NCBI GenBank assembly: GCA_043765375.1
Contig: JAYUJH010000027.1
Span: 1-5,433 of the forward strand
Direction: 5' to 3'
Length of the DNA stretch: 5,433 nucleotides
DNA from: JAYUJH01 sp043765375
GTDB taxonomy: Bacteria; Pseudomonadota; Alphaproteobacteria; Rickettsiales; UBA998
The translations under genes and the position numbers were made by a program. This document shows positions 1 to 5,339 of this stretch, piece after piece (position 1 is the stretch's first letter; every line of letters begins with the position of its first letter). The notes under the pieces are model-generated. The model was given only the letters and a program-made list of their open reading frames with translations. It had not been told where the DNA came from and made no database searches.

Positions 1-87
1 AGATACTCCAAATCTATCAAAATGCTCAGGCTTTCCGTATATCTATGGATAAAAAAAGACTTCGCCATAAATAATATATATCTTTAA
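1..87 (+). pseudogene. C-terminal fragment of IS1-family transposase (IS-A)
   Basis: Frame 1 is open from the window edge to TAA at 85-87 and gives 28 residues beginning RYSKSIKMLRLSVYLWIKK. The YSKS..M pattern matches the InsB C-terminus of the IS1 family (known pattern: Arg-Lys-Thr, then Tyr-Ser-Lys-Ser near the end). The IS-C transposase in this window ends comparably (AYSKAKNMAEYSV). The gene may be complete upstream, so it is called a fragment only because the window cuts it. The same DNA recurs, slightly diverged, at 456-510, where it is fused to the IS-B transposase remnant. Confidence 0.6.
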
Positions 88-98
88 TTGTCAATGCC
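1..98 (+). mobile_element. IS1-family element, 3' (right-end) remnant, 'IS-A'
   Basis: Only the right end of this element lies in the window. It contains the last codons of a transposase (1-87) and then a terminal sequence whose reverse complement starts GGCATTGACAATTAAAGAT, ending at 98. This end pairs imperfectly with the left end of the neighbouring element at 107 (about 15 of 19 positions). It is also nearly identical to the outer right end of IS-B at 1299-1328 (about 28 of 30 bases), so IS-A and IS-B belong to one subfamily. Whether IS-A is intact upstream cannot be seen. Confidence 0.65.
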
Positions 99-129
99 TT
101 ATTTATGGCATTGTCAACAATAGATTGAA

Positions 130-158
130 TTAGTAAATATTATTCTGTATGGTATGAT
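130..158 (+). promoter_or_regulatory. Candidate extended -10 promoter of the IS-B transposase
   Basis: TGGTATGAT (150-158) is a good extended -10 box. A weak -35-like TTAGTA lies at 130-135 with a 17-bp spacer. It sits just inside the left terminal repeat and 14 bp upstream of the ATG at 173, where a transposase promoter is expected. Assigned by pattern only. Confidence 0.35.
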
Positions 159-172
159 ATTTGGGCGTATAT

Positions 173-513
173 ATGGAAAAGTGCAAGTCGTGTGGTGGGG
201 TTCATTTTGTTAAGAATGGTTTTGTTCGTGGGCAGCAACCTTACCGCTGCAAAGATTGTGGCACTAACCAGATTATTGGCGATAAGCGATTGAAATATAA
301 CAATAATATTCGCAATACTGCACTTACTATGTATCTCAATTCCAGCGGCATTCGCTCAATCGGCAGGTTACTTGGCGTCCCGCATCAATTAATTACCAAA
401 AACTTCAAGCAACGCCTTGCAATATTGCTATTTTAGAAATGGACACTCGTAGGGAGATAGCCAATTCCATCAAAATGCTTAGGCTTTCAGTATATTTATG
501 GATAAAAAAATAT
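173..513 (+). pseudogene. Broken IS1-family transposase of IS-B (InsA-like domain fused to InsB tail)
   Basis: The open frame from ATG 173 to TAG 436 encodes 87 residues. An upstream in-frame TTG at 161 is less likely as the start. The N-terminus is a zinc ribbon with CxxC at residues 4-7 and CxxC at 26-29, with the same 18-residue gap as the IS-C protein. It is followed by a helix-turn-helix (GIRSIGRLLGVPHQLITK, roughly residues 55-72). Sequence from 421 is in another frame and reads AILEMD, which resembles the first-aspartate motif of InsB (EIDELW in IS-C). It jumps immediately to the InsB C-terminus (SIKMLRLSVYLWIKK), homologous to 1-60. The linker and nearly all of the DDE domain are therefore deleted, and a one-base indel is present near 455. 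IS-C truncates the end at 513. The surviving ZnR-HTH could still bind DNA if expressed, but no catalysis is possible. Confidence 0.65.
505..513 (+). repeat. Possible target-site duplication of IS-C (left copy)
   Basis: AAAAAATAT at 505-513 matches AAATAATAT at 1299-1307 at 8 of 9 positions, directly flanking the GG...CC ends of IS-C. Nine-base duplications are usual for the IS1 family. Both sites are pure A/T, so chance similarity is a real possibility. Confidence 0.4.
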
Positions 514-541
514 GGCATTGCTAACTAATTATATTTATTTT
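514..541 (+). repeat. IS-C left terminal inverted repeat
   Basis: Perfect inverted match to 1271-1298. Pairing stops after 541, where the internal sequences diverge. This end lies downstream of the transposase stop codon (plus-strand 557), so it is the element's right end by transposase orientation. Confidence 0.85.
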
Positions 542-556
542 ACTAAAGAAATGTAA

Positions 557-1218
557 TTATACTGAGTATTCTGCCATATTTTTTGCTTTAGAATATGCTT
601 TTGTTTTACGATTAAATCGCTTGATAAAATCTCTGAGTGAACTATTTTGTGCCTCCACATTATGAGTATATTTTTTGCTTTGAATCAATAAGTTAGGTGG
701 AATAATTTTGCGATATGCACTCCATAAATCTGTGCAAACTGCAAGCGGTTGCACCTCTTTAACTCTCGCCCACAACCGTTTTAATGGCTTGATACCACGA
801 CCACCAACTTCAATGGCGATGATGCGTCTTTGGGTGCGAGAATAAGCCAGCCATATCCATAATTTTTGCCGTTTTTTTTAATGTAGTGCCATAGTTCATC
901 AATTTCTATAATGTCTAATTCATCAGTTTTTTCAATGGGTTGAGCCATGACTTGCGCCTTTAATGATGCGCCAAAACCTCTTATCCATTTCAGCACGGTG
1001 ACGTTATTAGTGCCAATTATTTCTGAAATGCTGCGAAGGCTTAAGCCCTTGCGAAACAATAATAATGCTTGAATTTTTTGTTCCTCACTATAACGTCGCC
1101 GACCATCTTGAGCCAAATAATTTGCGCCGCATGACTTGCATCTGTAACGCTGCTTACCACCTATTTTTCCAGATAAATGATGCTCAGAACTTCCACATTT
1201 TTTGCACGAAATAGACAT
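557..1218 (-). pseudogene. IS1-family transposase (fused InsA-InsB type), frameshifted
   Basis: Translation starts at ATG 1218 (minus strand) and the stop is at 557-559. The N-terminal zinc ribbon has C5, C8, C27 and C30. A helix-turn-helix follows at about residues 58-80 (LSLRSISEIIG...VLKWIR). The first catalytic Asp lies in IIEIDELWHYIKK (D107). After Ile126 (plus-strand 841-843) the frame breaks. Shifting by one base restores RTQRRIIAIEVGGRG, then the second Asp in AVCTDLWSAYRK, and then the HNVEAQN block with the third acidic residue and the NRKTKAYSKAKNMAEYSV tail. All DDE-type IS1 landmarks are present, and a single lost base between 836 and 843 explains the defect. InsA and InsB parts lie in one frame with no A6C slippery site between them. 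The restored protein would be about 220 residues. The upstream piece alone ends at 781 and lacks the second and third catalytic residues. Confidence 0.85.
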
Positions 1219-1233
1219 AGTTCAAACCCATAA

Positions 1234-1262
1234 AATATAATTATCTATAATCATAACATCAA
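1234..1262 (-). promoter_or_regulatory. Probable promoter of the IS-C transposase
   Basis: On the minus strand TTGATG (plus 1257-1262) and TATATT (plus 1234-1239) are separated by exactly 17 bp, close to the sigma-70 consensus. They lie between the terminal repeat and the ATG at 1218. The leader is short (about 10 nt), and no strong Shine-Dalgarno sequence is visible. Confidence 0.5.
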
Positions 1263-1270
1263 AATTATAA

Positions 1271-1298
1271 AAAATAAATATAATTAGTTAGCAATGCC
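1271..1298 (-). repeat. IS-C terminal inverted repeat, transposase-proximal end
   Basis: Exact inverted partner of 514-541. It lies just outside the predicted transposase promoter, as expected for the element's own left end. Confidence 0.85.
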
Positions 1299-1385
1299 AA
1301 ATAATATATATCTTTAATTATCAACGCCGCCAATGCCCTTCAAAACACCTTCACATTTATGTCATTTGTGTTTTATGAAAATATA

Positions 1386-1391
1386 TATAAT
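1386..1391 (+). promoter_or_regulatory. Candidate -10 box for the 645-residue protein gene
   Basis: A perfect TATAAT lies in an A/T run 109 bases before the ATG at 1500. No good -35 stands at the right distance (TTGTGT at 1366-1371 is only 14 bp away). Transcription from here would place the 19-bp inverted repeat in the 5' leader. In such AT-rich DNA the box may be fortuitous. Confidence 0.3.
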
Positions 1392-1394
1392 ATA

Positions 1395-1475
1395 TAGATT
1401 GTGTTGTGATTTCGCTGATGCGCAAGTGAAAATACGATTTGTAGCAAGCAACAGTAGAAATCACAACATAATCTA
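1395..1475. repeat. Long inverted repeat (19-bp arms, 43-nt loop) before the 645-residue gene
   Basis: The left arm 1395-1413 (TAGATTGTGTTGTGATTTC) pairs with the right arm 1457-1475 (GAAATCACAACATAATCTA): 18 Watson-Crick pairs and one G-T wobble. Beyond a one-base bulge, ATA/TAT could add three more pairs. The right arm ends 16 bases before the Shine-Dalgarno-like GGAG. Three readings are possible. It may be a small non-autonomous mobile element (81 bp; the outermost TA pairs would suit an IS630/mariner-type TA target). It may be a leader hairpin controlling the downstream gene. It may be an operator for a dimeric regulator, although the 43-nt gap makes the last less likely. Confidence 0.7.
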
Positions 1476-1499
1476 ATATGAATTAATTTATGGAGTTTG

Positions 1500-3437
1500 A
1501 TGCCTAAAACCATGTCTGGTGCTGCAAAATCATTCTTACCGCTTGAACCGATTAACATCATAGATGCACCGATAGAACGGTTGCAAATGATTGAATCTAT
1601 ACAAAATGCACATGATTTTTTGTTGAGTATTTACGCTGAAAATCAGGCAGATTTACCCAAATTGCAGGAACTGAAAGCTCAACTTAACGCAAATAAATAT
1701 AGTTCATTCATTGAAAAAGATTTAGCTGGGCGGGATTCTTTGCGCTTACATTATGTTGGACGGGGGACTGGCGTTGTTGGAGCATTCTCCGAACTTGGTG
1801 CAGTTGGGGGTGCAATTCATGTGGCTGAAAAATTGGCGAACCCCGTGGTTGATGTGGCGCATAAAGTGGAAGACTTAACCAAATATATTACCGCAGAACC
1901 AGCTCGTTTGCTTGGTGCGCTTTATTTGTTGGGTGATGTGTTTTATTCTAATGCTGGCAAAGGGGATTCGTTAGAAGCTAAATTAATGAATGCTTCTGGC
2001 GTTATGGCACTCGCACAATCAGCGATATATATGGCATTTGCGCGTGATGGCAGTGAATATGAGATTGATGATATTCAAAAGCGCATCACAGCAGCAATCA
2101 AAGATGGTAACAGCTTAAATGATCAATCATTATGGGTTTCACCTGAGGATAAACAAGGTTTTCAACCAGTTGATGATATAGTTCGTTTTGTGCGCAAAGA
2201 CCCAATCAAACTTGGGGCAATGGTACAAATTGGAGGGCAGGTGTTGCTTGCCACCGCTGGTGCAGTTAGTATTATGCACGATAATAATAAAAAAATATGG
2301 GACAAAGACGGAATATGGGATATTGCTCGCTCCGCAACTTCCATTACCGCATGGGCAATGCTACAAATTAATGAGGAACATACGGAAAATAAAACTGAGT
2401 GGAAGGCTAATCCTCTCGCTCGCATGATTGAGGAAGTCAAAGATTCTCCTCATAAATATGCTTCAACCATCAACACGGCAGCGAGTTTATTTGGGATTAA
2501 ATCATCGCTTAGCAAAATAAAAAATATTGATTCACAAGTTGCAGAAGTTGATTTGAAAATAAATGATGCTAATAATCAATCCTCTGATATAATAAAGCAA
2601 CTTAATGAAGATAAATTAGCGTTGCTAAAAAAACGCCCCAATCACGGGCAAATTGCAGCAGAATTAACATATTTAAGTGGTGACTTAACCATGTTTTTCG
2701 CTCGTAAATCAGAATATGGCGGGGAGGCGGCAATTAACACCAAAGGGGCGGCGAAAGCCTGCGCTCATTTCATTGAACAATCAGAGTTACTGATGAGTGA
2801 AACGCCACTCAAAGAGTTTGTCCATAATCTTTCAACATATCTTGCAGGCAGAATTGTGCATGAAGAGGTTAGAGATGGCAAAATGTTTGCAGATGAAGTT
2901 GCAGCTGAAACGCAGCGCATATCAGCGGAACTCACTCGCAATATTTTCTCTGAATTGGCAGAAAAGCAAAATCATTATGAAAAAGCAGCGAATATCATCG
3001 CTCGCATCAGTGATTTATACCCCAAACCACAACAAGCAACCATTGAAAGCGCATTAATTGAAAAATTATCCAGCCTAACTGGTGCAAATATTCTCCCGCA
3101 AGAAATGCAACAACAAGTGGCTAATCAACATGTTAACTTCACAAATGTGGAGCGTGATGTTGCACCAAATATGAACCAAGTTTCTGAATTAATTATTGAT
3201 TTAACCAAGTTGCTTCCAGATATTCATGCGGGTGTTAATGCTAATAATTTATACCAAACTATGCTTGATTTTAGAAAACCGACTGCGCAAATTAGCAGCG
3301 TTAAACTTGATGATGTGCAAATCCAGCATATGCAAGATAATAAATCCGCCGAGAAAATATCCGAAAAAGCCAATGAAAAATCCCTTGGCGTAATCAATGA
3401 AAAAGCCAATGAAAAATATTTAATTATGCAACGCTAG
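1500..3437 (+). CDS. Unrecognised 645-residue repeat-containing protein
   Basis: I do not recognise this protein. The start chosen is ATG 1500, with GGAG four bases upstream (1492-1495). An in-frame TTG at 1497 and an ATG at 1515 are alternatives. There is no signal peptide. A glycine-rich hydrophobic stretch (about residues 88-112, GTGVVGAFSELGAVGGAI) precedes modules opening with a small/acidic residue-Pro-x-basic motif: EPARLLGALYLLGDVF (133-148), DPIKLGAMVQIGGQVLLATAG (about 234-254), SPHKYASTINTAASLFG (about 316-332) and RPNHGQIAAELTYLSGDL (about 379-396). Modules 1, 2 and 4 each have a second hydrophobic helix 20-40 residues later (e.g. SGVMALAQSAIYMAF), suggesting repeated helical hairpins that could be membrane-associated. 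Residues 340-378 and 430-640 are charged, Gln/Asn/Lys/Glu-rich and probably helical. The C-terminus carries a duplicated NEKANEK-like unit. Codon use and base composition look like those of its neighbours. Function unknown. Confidence 0.85.
   Translation: MPKTMSGAAKSFLPLEPINIIDAPIERLQMIESIQNAHDFLLSIYAENQADLPKLQELKAQLNANKYSSFIEKDLAGRDSLRLHYVGRGTGVVGAFSELGAVGGAIHVAEKLANPVVDVAHKVEDLTKYITAEPARLLGALYLLGDVFYSNAGKGDSLEAKLMNASGVMALAQSAIYMAFARDGSEYEIDDIQKRITAAIKDGNSLNDQSLWVSPEDKQGFQPVDDIVRFVRKDPIKLGAMVQIGGQVLLATAGAVSIMHDNNKKIWDKDGIWDIARSATSITAWAMLQINEEHTENKTEWKANPLARMIEEVKDSPHKYASTINTAASLFGIKSSLSKIKNIDSQVAEVDLKINDANNQSSDIIKQLNEDKLALLKKRPNHGQIAAELTYLSGDLTMFFARKSEYGGEAAINTKGAAKACAHFIEQSELLMSETPLKEFVHNLSTYLAGRIVHEEVRDGKMFADEVAAETQRISAELTRNIFSELAEKQNHYEKAANIIARISDLYPKPQQATIESALIEKLSSLTGANILPQEMQQQVANQHVNFTNVERDVAPNMNQVSELIIDLTKLLPDIHAGVNANNLYQTMLDFRKPTAQISSVKLDDVQIQHMQDNKSAEKISEKANEKSLGVINEKANEKYLIMQR
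3363..3417 (+). repeat. Short in-frame direct repeat in the C-terminus of the unknown protein
   Basis: A 19-bp sequence (GAAAAAGCCAATGAAAAAT) occurs identically at 3363-3381 and 3399-3417. The period is 36 bp, or 12 codons, so the protein reads EKANEK twice near its end. The perfect identity points to a recent tandem duplication or slippage product that keeps the frame. Confidence 0.9.
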
Positions 3438-3480
3438 AAAATGCTATATAAGTGTTTTTTAATTATGCAGGATATTTTAT

Positions 3481-4194
3481 ATGGCAGTTTTTTTGGTGAT
3501 AGCAGCAAGCAGTGGAGTTGGGCAAGCAACTTGTGAATTATTGAAACAACAAGGGCATAAAGTAATCACCACCGCCCGTAACTCTGACAAAATCACCCCT
3601 GATTTTGCGCTTGACGCAACCGATTTTGATGCAGTTGATGAAGTGTTCAAACAAGCGTCAGTTATTGCTGGAGGAAAACTTGACGGCGTGGTAAATTGTA
3701 GCGGGTCATTATTGTTGAAAGCTGCGCATATGACGAGCAAAGAACAATATCAATCAGTGATTTACGCATCTTTAACAACGGCGTTTGCAACCGTTCGCTC
3801 CGCTGGCAAGCATATGTCGGGCGGTGGTTCTGTGGTGCTAATTTCCTCCGCTGCTGCCATGGAAGGGCTCGCTAATCATGAAGCAATCGCTGCTGCAAAA
3901 GCTGGAATAATTGGGCTTAACATGTCCGCTGCTGCAACTTATGCGGGTAATAATTTGCGTTTTAACGTGGTTGCTCCCGGCTTAACTGAAACTCCGATGA
4001 CCGCTGCCCTCACTTCAAACGAAACTTCACGCAAGTTCTCTGAGAATATGCACGCTCTAGGGCGACTTGGCAAAGCAGATGATATTGCTCGGGCAATCTC
4101 GTTTTTCCTCTCGCCTGAGAATGATTGGATAACAGGGCAGGTGCTAGCAGTTGATGGTGGGTTGAGCCGTGTTCGCCCTAAAACAAAGGCTTAG
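3481..4194 (+). CDS. Short-chain dehydrogenase/reductase (SDR) family protein with altered active site
   Basis: The protein has 237 residues, the usual length of a classical SDR. The start is ATG 3481, with AGGA at 3469-3472 eight bases upstream. The Rossmann glycine motif reads IAASSGVG (7-14), keeping the two late glycines but having Ile-Ala for Thr-Gly. TTAR (30-33) after strand 2 suggests NADP(H) preference. VNCSG (71-75) stands for NNAG, and VVAPGLTETPM (163-173) and WITGQVLAVDGG (216-227) are standard SDR blocks. In the catalytic tetrad Ser123 and Lys140 are present, but the Tyr position of YxxxK is Ile136 (HEAIAAAKAG). The helix-4 Asn appears replaced by Ser97. Normal Tyr-based reduction is therefore doubtful. 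I recall SDR-like proteins with a similar NHEAIAAAKAG segment, so this may be a family trait, not damage. The gene lies 43 bp after the unknown gene on the same strand and could be cotranscribed. The substrate is unknown. Confidence 0.88.
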   Translation: MAVFLVIAASSGVGQATCELLKQQGHKVITTARNSDKITPDFALDATDFDAVDEVFKQASVIAGGKLDGVVNCSGSLLLKAAHMTSKEQYQSVIYASLTTAFATVRSAGKHMSGGGSVVLISSAAAMEGLANHEAIAAAKAGIIGLNMSAAATYAGNNLRFNVVAPGLTETPMTAALTSNETSRKFSENMHALGRLGKADDIARAISFFLSPENDWITGQVLAVDGGLSRVRPKTKA

Positions 4195-4200
4195 GGCAGA

Positions 4201-4230
4201 GGCTTAATGATAAAATATGATTTTTAAGCC
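4201..4230 (+). terminator. Stem-loop just after the SDR gene, possible weak terminator
   Basis: GGCTTAA (4201-4207) pairs perfectly with TTAAGCC (4224-4230), six bases after the SDR stop. An alternative inner stem, AAAAT/ATTTT, lies at 4212-4224. No T-run follows the outer stem, so it is at best an imperfect intrinsic terminator or an mRNA 3'-end stabiliser. Confidence 0.35.
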
Positions 4231-4394
4231 ATGGATACTAGCTTCCGCTGGTATGACGAACCATAGCGGGTTTTACTCGGTTACAAATCATATCTCCCGT
4301 TACTCCAGCGCAGGCTGGAGTCTATTGTAACATATATAACTAATGCGAATGGATACCAGACTTTGGCTTCTCCTTCCTTCGGGGGCTGATATGA
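4231..4394. repeat. Cluster of REP-like intergenic palindromes
   Basis: Three palindromic units lie here. Unit 1 has TACTAGC (4236-4242) pairing with GCTGGTA (4247-4253) around TTCC, with one wobble pair, inside ATGGATAC...TATGACGA. Unit 2 has ACTCCAGC (4302-4309) pairing perfectly with GCTGGAGT (4314-4321) around GCAG. Unit 3 starts with the same ATGGATAC (4349-4356); its ATACCAG (4353-4359) pairs with CTGATAT (4386-4392) with one mismatch around a long loop. Units 1 and 3 look like diverged copies of one element, with unit 3 enlarged inside. This style of short GC-richer palindrome in AT-rich spacers resembles the dispersed extragenic repeats of proteobacterial genomes. No ORF is supported in the 288-bp gap 4195-4482. 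Confidence 0.6.
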
Positions 4395-4455
4395 TAAAAT
4401 CCCAATCACCACCTAGTTCCTTAAACCTAATTCCTTAAAAAAATAGTTTCATTTA

Positions 4456-4464
4456 TGTGATAAT
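4456..4464 (+). promoter_or_regulatory. Candidate extended -10 promoter for lgt
   Basis: TGTGATAAT matches the extended -10 pattern TGnTATAAT at all but one position and ends 18 bases before the lgt ATG. No recognisable -35 is seen at 17 bp, which is tolerated by extended -10 promoters. It would give lgt its own promoter after the repeat cluster. Confidence 0.35.
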
Positions 4465-4482
4465 TGAGTTATTCATCAATAT

Positions 4483-5307
4483 ATGAATATTGCTTTTTCA
4501 ATTCTCGCTTTTCCTAATATTGACCCAATCGCCTTTTCAATAGCTGGGTTAGTTGTGCGGTGGTATGCCCTCGCTTATATGATTGGGATTATTGGTGGGT
4601 GGAAATATATCACGTGGCTAGATAAGCGCAGCAATCAACCAATTTTAAGCAAAACCCACATTGATGATATGATGTTATGGGGAGTTTTGGGTGTGGTGCT
4701 CGGGGGGCGCATAGGATATGTGGTATTTTATAACCTTCCATATTACCTAAATAACCCACTTGACGCCCTTAAAATATGGCAAGGTGGAATGAGTTTTCAC
4801 GGCGGTGCTCTCGGCGTGATTTTTGTGTTTTATCTGTTCGCTCGCAAATATAAAATCCCTTATGTGCAACTGATGGATAGGATTTGTTGCGCTGTGCCGA
4901 TTGGTTTGTTTTTTGGGCGGATTGCTAATTTTATTAATGGTGAATTATATGGGCGAGTGAGTGATTTTCCGCTTGCTATAGTTTTTCCACATGGTGGTGC
5001 GCTTGCTCGTCACCCAAGCCAGCTTTATGAAGCATTGTTAGAAGGGGCTGTGCTATTTGCGGTTCTCACTTGGCTTGCGGTGCGGCGAAATATGTTGCGT
5101 CAATCTCAGCAGGGTATCATTAGTGGGACATTATTGTTTGGCTATGGGTTAGCTCGTTTCATCATAGAATATGTGCGTGAACCTGATGCGCATATTGGGT
5201 TGCTATTTGGGTTTATCAGTGCAGGGCAGGTGCTTTGTTTGCCAATGATTATTGTGGGTGCGTGGTTGATATTTTTCATGAAACGTGGTGAAATGAAAAC
5301 CAATTAA
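4483..5307 (+). CDS. lgt: Phosphatidylglycerol-prolipoprotein diacylglyceryl transferase
   Basis: Lgt is an inner-membrane enzyme that moves the diacylglyceryl group of phosphatidylglycerol onto the lipobox Cys of prolipoproteins, the first step before LspA and Lnt. The 274 residues match the usual family length. Family landmarks are all visible: VRWYALAY (25-32, Tyr28 corresponding to the conserved Tyr26 of the E. coli enzyme), GGRIGYV (74-80), WQGGMSFHGG (99-108, with the essential His at 106), the Lgt signature GRIANFINGELYGR (145-158, Arg146 and Asn149), HPSQLYEALLEG (177-188) and FIIEYVREPD (226-235, Arg232 corresponding to the essential Arg239). About seven hydrophobic segments span the length. 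The start is ATG 4483, which gives the expected N-terminus, but no clear Shine-Dalgarno sequence precedes it. The gene appears intact and is separated from the SDR by 288 bp, so it is probably transcribed independently. Confidence 0.97.
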   Translation: MNIAFSILAFPNIDPIAFSIAGLVVRWYALAYMIGIIGGWKYITWLDKRSNQPILSKTHIDDMMLWGVLGVVLGGRIGYVVFYNLPYYLNNPLDALKIWQGGMSFHGGALGVIFVFYLFARKYKIPYVQLMDRICCAVPIGLFFGRIANFINGELYGRVSDFPLAIVFPHGGALARHPSQLYEALLEGAVLFAVLTWLAVRRNMLRQSQQGIISGTLLFGYGLARFIIEYVREPDAHIGLLFGFISAGQVLCLPMIIVGAWLIFFMKRGEMKTN

Positions 5308-5339
5308 ACAAAAAATAAATCAGAACCTAGTATTAACAG

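Larger units (their letters stand above)
514..1298 (-). mobile_element. IS1-family insertion sequence 'IS-C', nested in IS-B
   Basis: This 785-bp element has terminal inverted repeats identical over 28 bp (514-541 and 1271-1298; starting GGCATTGCTAACTAATTATA, and identical for 29 bp if the outer T/A is counted). It has one transposase gene on the minus strand and a probable 9-bp flanking duplication. Size, GG...CC termini and transposase type all fit the IS1 family. It has split the tail of the IS-B transposase and separated the IS-B right end (1299-1328) from the rest, so it arrived after IS-B. The intact ends suggest recent insertion, and they could be mobilised by a functional copy elsewhere. 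The element itself carries a frameshifted transposase. Confidence 0.85.
107..1328 (+). mobile_element. Decayed IS1-family element 'IS-B', interrupted by IS-C
   Basis: The left end at 107 reads GGCATTGTCAACAATAGAT. The right end at 1328, reverse-complemented, reads GGCGTTGATAATTAAAGAT, so the two termini match at about 13 of 19 positions. The right terminal segment (1299-1328) is almost the same as the right end of IS-A at 69-98, which identifies it. Subtracting the nested IS-C (514-1298) leaves about 437 bp, well short of a functional IS1-type element (IS1 is 768 bp). The missing part is the catalytic domain. I see no convincing target-site duplication: the flanks are TTATTTAT on the left and GCCAATGC on the right. 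The element cannot be autonomous as it stands. Confidence 0.6.

Noticed and set aside
88..116. Hybrid promoter formed at the abutting IS-A/IS-B ends (TTGTCA at 88-93 as -35)
   Set aside because: The position 17 bp downstream is TTGTCA (111-116), which is not a -10 box, so no junction promoter is supported.
395..404. Possible IS1-type -1 slippery site (AAAAAC) before the InsA-like stop codon
   Set aside because: IS1 frameshifting uses A6C and this run has only five A. The sequence reached by shifting also lacks most of the catalytic domain, so frameshifting could not make a working transposase.
99..1336. Target-site duplication flanking IS-B
   Set aside because: TTATTTAT on the left does not resemble GCCAATGC on the right, so no duplication can be claimed.
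1373..1561. Minus-strand 62-residue open frame across the palindrome and the start of the unknown gene
   Set aside because: It overlaps the inverted repeat and the 5' end of a convincing gene, and its composition shows no protein-like features.
2162..2440. Minus-strand open frame opposite the 645-residue gene
   Set aside because: It is antisense to a long, well-formed coding region, has no ribosome binding site and reads as a low-quality Ser/Ile-rich translation. It is a shadow frame, as are the open frames at 2188-2427, 2797-3057, 3224-3409 and 3477-3740.
1500..4194. A defence or toxin-antitoxin system formed by the unknown gene and the SDR
   Set aside because: Neither protein shows nuclease, NTPase, TIR, protease or toxin motifs. 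Proximity of two same-strand genes is not enough to propose a system.
4231..4394. CRISPR-like repeat array
   Set aside because: The units are unequal palindromes at irregular spacing in mixed orientation, not identical direct repeats with uniform spacers.
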